Of a DNA stretch of 64,000 nucleotides, positions 55,299-64,000 are shown in pieces; position 1 is the stretch's first letter; each line of letters opens with the position of its first letter. The notes below the pieces were generated by a model. It did not search any database and had not been told where the DNA came from. It was given only the letters and a program-made list of their open reading frames with translations. Origin of the DNA: Liopterus haemorrhoidalis (Eukaryota; Arthropoda; Insecta; Coleoptera; Dytiscidae); NCBI GenBank assembly GCA_963971575.1, contig OZ020616.1, forward strand, positions 56,527,201 through 56,591,200, in the 5' to 3' direction. A program made the translations under genes and the position numbers.

Positions 55299-55876
55299 AT
55301 TAGGCTGAAAGTAATGGGTGTTTTTTTTAGAGGTATAGAACTTTAAATTGCAATAAAACAACGATGGATTATTCGATTGACATGAATTTTTTTTTATTCG
55401 AAAGATAATCTTGTGGCATTACATTTTAAATATGATTTCTGGCATATTACCGCCACGGCTGGCTCGGATGTAGTCCAATCTGGACGTCCAATTTTCGATG
55501 ACTTTTTCCAACATTTGTGGCCGTATATCGGCAATAACACGGCGAATGTTGTCTTCCAAATGGTCAAGCGTTTGTGGCTTATCCGCATAGACCAATGACT
55601 TTACATAGCCCCACAGAAAGTAGTCCAGCGGTGTTAAATCACAAGATCTTGGAGGCCAATTCACAGGTCCAAAACGTGAAATTAGGCGGTCACCAAACGT
55701 GTCTTTCAATAAATCGATTGTGGCACGAGCTGTGTGACATGTTGCGCCGTCTTGTTGGTATGATTTAATGTAATGCCACAAGATTATCTTTCGAATAAAA
55801 AAAAATTCATGTCAATCGAATAATCCATCGTTGTTTTATTGCAATTTAAAGTTCTATACCTCTAAAAAAAACACCC
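55299..55876 (-). mobile_element. Fold-back mariner fragment with ~110-bp inverted ends
   Basis: 55316-55425 and 55765-55876 are near-perfect inverted repeats (GGGTGTTTTTTTTAGAGGTA onward, through GTGGCATTAC). The left side extends further to TTAGGCTGAAAGTAATGGGTG, a mariner-type end; the right side stops short of it. The inverted arms include the last codons of the transposase, so the right arm appears to be a copied, inverted left end joined to the middle of the gene. Confidence 0.8.
55419..55781 (-). pseudogene. DD41D mariner transposase C-terminal third
   Basis: It reads SYQQDGATCHTARATIDLLK, then GPVNWPPRSCDLTPLDYFLW, VKSLVYADKPQTLDHLEDNI and ENWTSRLDYIRASRGGNMPE with a stop. The second and third catalytic aspartates are 41 residues apart, as in the other DD41D copies, but sequence identity to them is low, so this is a third family of this type. 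SPD is changed to SCD. The N-terminal two thirds are missing. Confidence 0.82.
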
Positions 55877-55879
55877 GTT

Positions 55880-56405
55880 ATTATTAATTTTTTTTAAACA
55901 AATTACCAAATATGAAGATATTGATTTTTGAACACATGAAGTGTATCAAGCATTTTGGGGCAGAGTGAGTACTGATCGAACGGTTGACGGTGATGTCATG
56001 AACTACACTCTAAAAAAAGTAGTGTTAAAGGGACTTCATGGTACACTAAAAAATTAACTTTTAGTGTACCATGAAGCCCCTTGCTTTAATACTCGCTCGT
56101 GTTAATTATTTACACTTCTTTTTTAGTTTAATTTAGACTAAAATTTACAATTACATACTGGTTAAATTTTAGTGTTAGAAAATAAATAGTGTTAAAGTAG
56201 TGTTAATTTTAACACTGAAAAAGTAATATTTCATAAAAATAACACTATCTGAATAAATGAAGATTTACACGGTGATTTGGTTAAAAATAGTGAACTTTAT
56301 ACTTTTTTTAAATGAAAATTTTAACACTAAAATTTTAACCAAACTGAAAATGAATTTTTAGACATGAATTTTTTTGTGTTAAGTGGGTTAATTCATAACT
56401 GTGCA
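55880..56405. repeat. Short hairpin and dispersed repeat
   Basis: 56023-56090 forms a hairpin: GGGACTTCATGGTACACTAA pairs with TTAGTGTACCATGAAGCCCC across a 9-base loop. Around it the phrase TAGTGTTAAA recurs. 56275-56390 matches 2145-2260. Confidence 0.7.
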
Positions 56406-56413
56406 GTCTACGT

Positions 56414-56725
56414 CTGTGTTTCTCAACCAAAAATTCACCGCGGACCAGTATAATATATAATTTTCTAACGCGGACCACTAATAATAATTGTTGGTTCTTT
56501 TTTTGCAAGAAAACAAATTTAATGTGCTACTAAATACATTTATTTTATTTGTAGAAAATTACAGAAAGTTTACAGAAAATAAACAAAATATAAATTATTT
56601 ACATAAAATATGTGCATAAAAAATAGCAAAAAATACTGCAAAAACACATATAAAAACTTTCGCGGACCACTATATTTATTCTGGGGACTACTGGTGGTCC
56701 GCGGACCACCTGTTGAGAAACACTG
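56414..56725 (-). mobile_element. hAT MITE, intact copy
   Basis: Ends CTGTGTTTCTCAACC and GTTGAGAAACACTG are inverted and flanked by GTCTACGT and GTCTATGT (one mismatch). The interior has GCGGACCAC blocks at both sides. It matches the broken copy at 19848 on the opposite strand. Confidence 0.87.
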
Positions 56726-56734
56726 GTCTATGTG

Positions 56735-57240
56735 AAGTACCACGTGACACCTGGGGTGACTGTGCAAGTTTATAAAAACAAAAGATCTGGATCTGGCTGT
56801 TTTGTACTTTTACATTGATTTACTGATTTTAAATGTCATTTTAAAAAAATACACTGTAAAACCGACTTCAAATTTGTTGGTTATGATAATTAAGATATAT
56901 TTTTTTAATATGTCAAATGGTATGACATATTAATAAAGTGAAATTTTTAATTATTTTTTAATACCAACATGACAACAGTCTCAAAGGCGCAAAAATTGAT
57001 ATCAAAATTTCCTCTTAGTTTGTTTTTACAAAAGTAAACACAGTATAGCAACTTTTTCAATATGCTTTTTCGAAATATTTCACTATTGCCAAATATTCGT
57101 GAAACAAATAAAAGTGACTCAGTAAATTACCCATTCCGGACGACGGATCAGTACCAAATGTTGATTAAATTGAAATATTCACGTTCGAAGATTAAAAATT
57201 AAATTTCTTCAATATTCGCTCAACCAAGTATGTTTTACAC
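56735..57240. other. Spacer, nothing recognised
   Basis: AT-rich DNA without ORFs or terminal repeats. Confidence 0.45.
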
Positions 57241-57248
57241 ATGTGCAC

Positions 57249-58132
57249 TAGAGATGGGAATTTCGGCTCAGTTTGCGGAACCGGATCAGTGGAGGTCGTT
57301 CAGTTTGTTGAGCCGGTTCATTGATCCGGCTCAGTGATCCGGTTAAGTAAACATGATCCCGAGACACAGGTTGGTCAGTCGTTCGGTCGTAGGTAGAACG
57401 TCACTTAGACCCGGTCAGTTGTCGGTCGTTCGCTCGTAGGTAGCACGTCGCTTAGAGCCGGCTCTTGCTTAGACCCGGTCAGTTGTCGGTCGTTCGCTCG
57501 TAGGTAGAACGTCACTTAGACCCGGTCAGTTGTCGGTCGTTCGCTCGTAGGTAGCACGTCGCTTAGAGCCGGCTCTTGCTTAGACCCGGTCAGTTGTCGG
57601 TCGTTCGCTCGTAGGTAGAACGTCTCTTAGACCCGGTCAGTTGCCGGTCGTTCGCTCGTAGGTAGAACGTCGCTTAGACCCGGTTCTTATCTAACATTTT
57701 TGAAACAAACAATTCACTTTATGTAGCTACTGTATTTTAAACCGGATGTGTTAAGTTTATGGCGATGTTTATTGCCCTTATAAATCGGACATCTGGGCTT
57801 GGGCAATATTTTTAATATTTTTATATAGTATCGTTGTCAGAAAATACAGACTAACCCTATTAGTTTCAAATAAACTGCCCTACAAATTGATGACAATAAA
57901 TAATACACTTTATGATAATACATTACAAGCCGAGTTCTCGCGAAGTTCAACATGACATCGATCCAGATCCGGATCACTCCGGTCACTGCTCACAATCGCC
58001 CGACCAATCGTATCCTTGAAACTTGAAATTATACAGTGAGCCGGCTCATTTCAATTTGGTGAACCGTGTCCTTTCGGTCAGTGTACTGAGTCGGCTCAGT
58101 GAGCCGGTTCGTTCATGAACAACCCATCTCTA
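57249..58132. mobile_element. hAT element carrying a minisatellite
   Basis: Inverted ends TAGAGATGGG are flanked by an exact 8-bp duplication ATGTGCAC (57241-57248 and 58133-58140). Subterminal GGCTCAGT and GAGCCGG phrases recur in both arms (57265-57345 and 58035-58105). 884 bp with no transposase. The exact duplication implies a recent insertion. Confidence 0.92.
57357..57690 (+). repeat. Minisatellite with 47-bp unit and ~117-bp higher-order period
   Basis: The unit is CGGTCAGTTGTCGGTCGTTC then GCTCGTAGGTAGAACGTC and ACTTAGACC. Units ending AACGTC alternate with longer units ending CACGTCGCTTAGAGCCGGCT plus CTTGCTTAG, giving a two-unit period of about 117 bp repeated twice before two plain units. 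It is contained in the hAT element and has no coding role. Confidence 0.88.
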
Positions 58133-58140
58133 ATGTGCAC

Positions 58141-58847
58141 AGCCCGACATCAGCCTAATATCAGTTGATTCGTGTTTCTAAAAACATAATTCGTGCCTAT
58201 CTGTGAAAATTTTTAAAATTCAAAATTAGTACGAAAGTCATAACCCACTATGTAGTGTTCAAAAATTCTATATGTCTACTAGGAACATTGGGAACATTTT
58301 TGTAATCTTTTTTAAGTTAAATCTGATCAATTTTATTAAAATTACTTAACCCCTTGCTGCCAAAAGCCAAAGTAAGACACACTTATGACAGAATACTTAA
58401 AGGATTTTTCTACAGTAGTTTTTTTTTCTGTGATATCAGTCCGTATCTGCAAAGAATATTTTACAGGACAATCTTATTATTACGTTATTACAACGTTATT
58501 ATTATTATTTTTTTTTTATGTAACAATTGATTAACAAACTTACAAGCTTTTCATATGTAGATAGTAACAAAAGCTTGCCGCCATTAATGCCCCAGTTTCT
58601 TTTAATTTTATTATTTCAAATCAAAAGCATGTATTTTTGGTTTAAGCATTCAGCATGTCATAACAGCATGATATTATTAATCATAAAATAATTAACATTA
58701 AATATCCAAGACATTGGAAAAGTTGATTCTCATTTCTACTTCTGTTTGAAAAAGATTTCAATATCCATGAGTTTGGAAAAGTTAAATTTTTCCTTACAAG
58801 TGTAGAAAAGTTAAATATTTCTGCACAAGTACTGTAAACTAAAACAT
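58141..58847. other. Non-genic stretch, nothing recognised
   Basis: AT-rich; a short T-rich run at 58506-58520. No ORFs. Confidence 0.45.
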
Positions 58848-58851
58848 TTAA

Positions 58852-60002
58852 GTATCATTCACAGCTCATGTTTTAATAGACAGTACGTAATTCATAGTGC
58901 ATAATGTTAATGGATAATGTTAGTGGCTAGTCACAACAGTTTAGGACCATTCATAGCTCATGTTTTAATAGATAAATCGATCTAGCTGCCATCTACACGC
59001 AATAGAAATTATTAAACAATTTATAATAAAAATATCTTGTTATTAAATATATATATTGTTTTTTTATTAAATATATTTCTAAAAAGAACCAAAATAATAT
59101 TTATTAAGTTAATTATTAAATAAAATAACTATAATGTTTCTGTAGCTACTCACTCTAACCTAACTTTTTGATTTCACAAAAAAAAGATAACTTTTGTTTC
59201 CACCCTGTTTCCCAGAAGTGTTGGTCAAAAATTCTGAAAAAAAATCTCAATAATGTACATTGATGGAAACTAAAATAGTTCAAAAGGAATTTTTGTCAGA
59301 TTAATTTTTTTATTGTTGAAAATATACATATTTTATTTTAAAAGTTTATGTAGTATTTTAAGGAAAAGCTCTTAGTACATAGAATAACAAACGGTACATT
59401 ATTTTTAAAATATTGTTCATTTTGACTTCATTACCGCAAAAAAAAAAATGTTCCACACATATAGCTGCTTTAACTTGGGTACTAGATACCTGAAAAACAC
59501 TAAAATATGTGAAAATGCACACTTCACATCAATTATTTATTAGATTCAACACATTTATTAATTAGTACATCATAAACTGCAGCCACAAATCTTTTTAGAA
59601 TTTCCTGTATAATATATTCGTCTATTTTGAAATGTATCACTGTATACCTTCGAAATCCTGAAATATGTAAAAATTCTCACTTCACATCTATTTTTCAATA
59701 TTAGTTTCAACATTTCTACTAATAATTATGTCACAAGCTGCATTTACAAGTCTTATTCGAATTTCAAGTATAATATATTCCTTCATTTTGACAGTTGTCA
59801 GTGTTTTAATGTTAATGTTAATGTTAAAAGTTTGAGATATACAAACTTCTAACATTATGCGTTAAATATTTTCTTACGCTTATCCACTAAATTGGAGCTA
59901 TGAATGCTTATACGGATTTGTGTAGAACTAACATTCTTAGGCGTTAACATTAACACTATGAATTACGTACTATCTATTAAAACATGAGCTGTGAATGATA
60001 CT
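58852..60002. mobile_element. TTAA-flanked element with ~55-bp inverted ends
   Basis: GTATCATTCACAGCTCATGT at the left is matched inverted at 59945-60001, extending through AGTACGTAATTCATAGTG. TTAA lies at 58848-58851 and 60003-60006, suggesting piggyBac-type targeting. The interior includes a direct copy of CATAGCTCATGTTTTAATAG (58947) and two diverged terminal palindromes of the dispersed repeat (59497-59528, 59659-59689). Confidence 0.7.
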
Positions 60003-60006
60003 TTAA

Positions 60007-60239
60007 GCGTTATTTACGAAAAAAATCAGTTTAGAGGTTCAACAATTCAATTTTTAACACAAAAAATAAATTTCTAAAACTTCAAAATGATGCGACACGA
60101 CAATTCAAATATTTTAAAATATCTTTGTCTCTTTTTCAAACGGTAGTAAGAAAACCCTTGCTGAAACACGTAAGAAAACTGTATTTTCTTGTACAAGGCG
60201 TGTTTTAAAAAAAATCATGTCTGTACAGAAAAGTAATTA
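60007..60239. other. Spacer, nothing recognised
   Basis: No ORFs or repeats identified. Confidence 0.4.
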
Positions 60240-60241
60240 TA

Positions 60242-60798
60242 GACCGGGAGCTCATGACATTTTTGGTCTCCGATTTCATACAGCATACCTTTTGGAGGAA
60301 AGAATATTTACCCTGTGACAACAAAAAAGGGATGGTACTAAACCCCTACACGCTTTCCGGTCATAGGGAAAATTGCATTTCCACTTGCACAAAATTTTTG
60401 TGTTTTTCTCTGACTTAATATTTCTTGCCCTTTTGTCAAAAGAAAGTTATAACAAATTTAAAGTCTTTTAATTATAGGAATGCTGTATGAAAAATCATAT
60501 TTTTTTATTACAAGATCACATGACCGTTTGAGCCCTTTGGGAGCCTCCGAATCGCATGCATATATTTAAAAGACTTTAAATTTGTTATAACTTTCTTTTG
60601 ACAAAAGGGCAAGCAATATTAAATCAGAGAAAAGCACAAAAATTTTGTGTTTAAGTGGAAATGCAATTTTCCCTATGACCGGAAAGCGTGCAGGGGTTTA
60701 GTACAATCCCTTTTTTGTTGTCACTGGGTAAATATTCTCTCCTCCAAAACGCATGCTGTATGAAATCGGAGACCAAAAACTGTCATGAGCTCCCGGTC
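60242..60798. mobile_element. Palindromic MITE, ~235-bp arms
   Basis: The two halves are inverted copies (GACCGGGAGCTCATGACA at the left, its complement at the right) with about 90% identity by eye and a ~85-bp loop around 60475-60565. TA flanks both ends. Transcribed, it would fold into one long hairpin. No coding sequence. Confidence 0.85.
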
Positions 60799-60894
60799 TA
60801 TTATCTTTACTTGTTGCACAAAAAATATTCCAAATATATCTCTCCATATTTTGGTATAAAAGTAAACTTTTAAATTATATTTTGTTATGCTACG

Positions 60895-61580
60895 TACTCA
60901 GTCCTCCGATCGACGGATCCGTTTTACAGTTTTCAGTTCTACCCTCAGACCGAAGGTTTTTAGGATTTTGTAGGTATGACCTCCAAAAAAACCCTTACAA
61001 CGTCACTCATGTGTCTGTCTGTACGCTAGAAATTGTAGCCAAACGGCTGAACATAAAAAGTTGAAATTTGACGTACTTTTACAACTTTTTGATCCACATA
61101 TAGGAAAATTATAGAAAGTTCAAAAAAAAAAATACAGCGCAGGATAAATGTAAACAAATATGTATTTAATGGAAAAATAAATATTTTTTTTTAAATTTTG
61201 AGTGGGGTATCAAATGAAACCTATTAATGCGTGGATGCACAAACAAATTTTTATTCTTGAAAAATCTTTTTTTAAGGGTTTTAATGTTTTTTTTTTTTTT
61301 TTAATGGCAAACAACTTTTGTCCTCTACCCTTTCTCCCAGAGGGGTTGAACAAAAAATCTGAAAAAATCTCAATAATGTATAGTGATGAGAACAGGAATA
61401 GTTCAACAGGAAATTTTGATCGTTTTGATCTTTCGCTTCGACAAGGATCGCGATAAAACCGTCCTTTTTGCCGGACGAAGTTGAACACGATTCGACTTTT
61501 CACGGGTGCCGGACGAATTGAAATATTTTCAGGCTTCTGATTAGTCGAACGAACGGATCTATCGAGCGGATAGCTGAGTA
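60895..61580 (+). repeat. Dispersed-repeat copy bounded by inverted TACTCAG ends
   Basis: TACTCAGTCCTCCGATCGAC at the left and, inverted, TACTCAGCTATCCGCTCGAT at the right bracket a copy of the dispersed repeat (from TAGGATTTTGTAGGTATGAC at 60960 to about 61430). The last part (61430-61560) contains two CCGGACGAA phrases. The copy lacks the tRNA-like module and the terminal palindrome. Confidence 0.65.
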
Positions 61581-61584
61581 CTTG

Positions 61585-62235
61585 CCATTAAATTTATAAA
61601 TTCCAAAGCTGTCTATACACATTTACTTCTCATATATTTTTTTTGGGAAAACTCGGTATTTCTCTCATCATTTTTATTATTTTTATTTCTTTTATTTATT
61701 CTTATTTATCATCTTTTAGGCTATGGTCTCATCCGCTTCTTTCCTTTATTTGCATCCTGCACCCATTCTTAAGTCCCACACCGTAAAGACCTGCAAATAC
61801 AAAAATAAGAAGACATTTTGGTATCCGAGCTTGGTACAAAATGTATATAAACGGTAAATTAGGAAGAAAATAAATACGTAAAATGATTTTTTTAAATATT
61901 TATTGTGAGGTAGAATATTTTCTAAAAGCTGGATCATTTTAACTGGTAACAGTTTATTAGAAAATTACGCCGAAAAATTAAATTACAAACTGAAGTTTGT
62001 AATTTAAACTCCTGTAGATGGCGTCACTGCCGGAATACGTATAGAGTACATTAAACTTATATTTGTGAAACTTACCGAATGCTTTATTTATTTATTAATT
62101 TTATGAAAATTTAAACATTTATATAACAGTTCCTGATGAAAATTGTGCAGACACGGAAGAAGACAATGATAATTTTGATGATAAAGGTAACACAAACTGG
62201 ATCAAAATATAATGATGATTTTGATGAAATAGTTC
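61585..62235. other. Non-genic stretch, nothing recognised
   Basis: A short inverted repeat around AATTACAAACTGAAGTTTGT is at 61979-62003. No ORFs with recognisable content. Confidence 0.5.
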
Positions 62236-62237
62236 TA

Positions 62238-63527
62238 CAGTAATACCCCGTCACTCGACGTTAATTCGTTCTGAAAAAGCGTCGAGTAGCGATTACGTCA
62301 AGTGGCGAGTCGAATTTCTCTATAAGAAATAAAGGGAATCATATGTACACATACAGGATGTTTGTTTGAAACGGGGCACCCCGAAAATCTCCTTTATTTG
62401 TAAAGATACAAAAAATCTTCAGAACAAAAGTTAAACTAGACAAAAAGGCCCATCTAAAGGTTACTATAAGAATTCTGAGGCACTTCCGGTTTCACCGGAA
62501 ATTATGTCAACTTTTGATCTAGCATAGGGAATCGACAATTTTATATTTTTTTCCTAAAAGTACATTAAATTAGCTTTACAATGACACCAAAAAGTCATAT
62601 TTTTATGTTAACCATTTCAAAATGGCGACCATTTATTTACAAAATAATAATCAACATAAGTTTTACAAAGTTGAACGTAGCAAGCTTTGAAAACAATAAA
62701 AAAAAACAAAATATCTCTAAAATAAACTATTAAACTCTTGTTATTTATAAAACATTTAATTGAAAAATTAAAATTTAAGTTATTTCATGTTATTTCATAT
62801 AATAACTAGTTATAACAGTTTATTTTAGAGATATTTTGTTTCTTTTTTTATTGTTTTCAAAGCTTGCTACGTTCAACTTTGTAAAACTTATGCTGGTTAT
62901 TATTTTGTAAATAAATGGTCGCCATTTTGAAATGGTTAACATAAAAATATGACTTTTTGGTGTCATTGTAAAGCTAATTTAATGTCCTTTTAGGAAAAAT
63001 ATATAAAATTATCGATTCCCTATGCTAGATCAAAAGTTGACATCATTTCCGGTGAAACCAGAAGTGCCTCAGAATTCTTATAGTAACCTTTAGATGGGCC
63101 TTTTTGTCTAGTTTAACTTTTGTTCTGAATATATTTTGTATCTTTACAAATAAAGGAGATTTTCGGGGTGCCCCGTTTCAAACAAACACCCTGTATACAT
63201 ACACATATAAGGAAATACATATATGTATATGTTTTCCTTTAAGCTATGCTTGTATTTCTATCATTTGGACCCATAATTATAAATATAAATCACTTATTTT
63301 AGCAAAAAACAAAAAGTTCATAGCTGCACTAAATCTGAGTTGTTGTCAAGATATCTAGGCGCGAACTGCTGGCCATGCGTTCATTTTGCATTGTTTACCA
63401 AAATATGTATCACGTGATCGGTACTCGATCACTTGTCTGATAGCGATGCTTCCGTCGACTCTCACTCTCGACATTTACGTCGAGTGGCGAAAACGTCCAA
63501 CTAAGTGGCAGTCGAGTAACGGGGTAT
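62238..63527 (-). mobile_element. Tigger derivative, copy 3, split by a fold-back element
   Basis: The left end CAGTAATACCCCGTCACTCG is flanked by TA; the right end stops at ACGGGGTATA, lacking the last ~6 bp, so it is slightly truncated. Interior phrases match copy 2 on both sides of the nested element. The MGPK start region is present but broken. Without the insertion it is about 450 bp, like copy 2. Confidence 0.83.
62354..63193. mobile_element. 840-bp fold-back element with ~400-bp arms
   Basis: The left arm from CAGGATGTTTGTTTGAAACG is repeated inverted from 63193 back to about 62815, nearly identical, with a loop of roughly 50-90 bp near 62750-62810. TA flanks both ends. No coding sequence. 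Alignment with Tigger copy 2 shows a clean insertion at a TA. Confidence 0.88.
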
Positions 63528-63529
63528 AG

Positions 63530-63657
63530 GATTTGCAACTAAGCACCCTACCATCTGGTGGGCGGTTCATGAACTTGTGTACCACAGATAAAATTTCGTT
63601 TTGTGTATTGGTTTTGTATGAAGTTTGTTTTTAAACTTTTATTATAATCATTGAAAA
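63530..63657. other. Spacer upstream of the THAP sequence
   Basis: AT-rich with no clear promoter elements. Confidence 0.4.
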
Positions 63658-63903
63658 ATGTATAATACATATTGTTGTGTGCCTATGTGCAATTCATTGA
63701 AAAGAAGAAACCCGGAAATATCGTTTCATTTGTTTCCAACAATATCAGACACCGTACGGTTCGAAGCAAAATTGGGAAAGCAAGAGGTTAGGAATCGACG
63801 CGATGTTTAGATAAACAATTTAAAAATTGGAAAAAAAGTGAGCCCTTATATCAAAGTTTGCTCATTACATTTTAATGATAGTGACTACAAACAATATTTT
63901 CAT
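63658..63903 (+). pseudogene. THAP zinc-finger sequence with one in-frame stop
   Basis: From ATG 63658 the frame reads MYNTYCCVPMCNSLKRRNPE, then ISFHLFPTISDTVRFEAKLG. After a TAG at 63808-63810 the same frame continues INNLKIGKKVSPYIKVCSLH, then FNDSDYKQYF. CCVPMC near the start and VCSLHF near the end are the Cys pair and Cys-His pair of a C2CH THAP DNA-binding domain, and FHLFP is its usual inner block. The Trp-containing helix expected around the stop is degraded (a KW- or RW-type motif is not seen). It could be a dead exon of a THAP-containing transposon (P-element-like) or a decayed THAP gene; the window ends before more can be seen. Confidence 0.78.
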
Positions 63904-64000
63904 TTTTGTATTTATTATCGCATATCTTGAAAATTCCTGTTATTGTGTGTGGGTTTGTAATGCACAAGTCTGTAGGCATAATGCATAAATCTTTATGAAC
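63904..64000 (+). other. Window edge, unassigned
   Basis: Sequence after the THAP block; the frame closes at about 63931 and nothing else is recognisable. Confidence 0.4.

Overview
The window looks like AT-rich, transposon-dense nuclear DNA of an insect. The evidence is spliced exons with GT..AG introns, several mariner/Tc1 families, PIF/Harbinger, pogo/Tigger, hAT and non-LTR elements, short TTAGG-type runs, and no bacterial-style gene packing. The species cannot be named from the sequence.

Only one conventional host gene is visible. Five phase-compatible exons on the + strand (45674-46234, 49158-49697, 50882-50980, 51093-51364, 54614-55016) encode 625 residues of a coiled-coil, Ser/Arg-rich protein with an SxIP-type motif (SKIP next to RRRP) right after the fourth intron. 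That suggests a microtubule plus-end-associated scaffold protein. Its first and last exons lie outside the window or were not recognised. A second possible gene piece is a THAP zinc-finger sequence at the right edge (63658 onward), which carries one in-frame stop.

Nearly everything else is mobile or repetitive DNA. 0-5 kb: a ~175-bp tandem repeat, two MITEs, and a mariner of DD41D type with ~80-bp inverted ends. 5-12 kb: a PIF/Harbinger element, a 31-bp minisatellite, a GC-rich hAT MITE, and a dispersed repeat family whose ends carry a conserved palindrome. 13-22 kb: a 5'-truncated non-LTR retrotransposon with a 13-bp target duplication, a Tigger derivative, two decayed non-LTR fragments, a mariner fragment, and a hAT nested in another hAT. 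22-30 kb: a ~150-165-bp tandem array, one copy of a DD41D mariner, a DD34D-like mariner relic, and a dispersed-repeat copy with a tRNA-like module. 30-45 kb: MITEs, a non-LTR fragment, a pogo/Tigger C-terminal relic next to the second DD41D mariner copy, a Tigger MITE with a hAT MITE in its last bases, a 1.2-kb fold-back and a 1.1-kb hAT.

45-55 kb is the host gene. Intron 1 contains a 2.65-kb Tc1-like element that itself holds a piggyBac-like MITE and a dispersed-repeat copy. Intron 4 contains a three-layer nest: dispersed repeat, then non-LTR element, then GC-rich Harbinger-like MITE. 55-64 kb: a fold-back mariner fragment, hAT elements (one with a higher-order minisatellite), two long palindromes, a third Tigger copy split by an 840-bp fold-back, and the THAP fragment.

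The most unusual structure is the ~1-kb dispersed repeat. At one internal position its three better-preserved copies carry clearly different tRNA-like sequences with A-box and B-box motifs, and its end carries a palindrome found about eight times in the window. Identifications rest on reading motifs by eye; no database search was possible.
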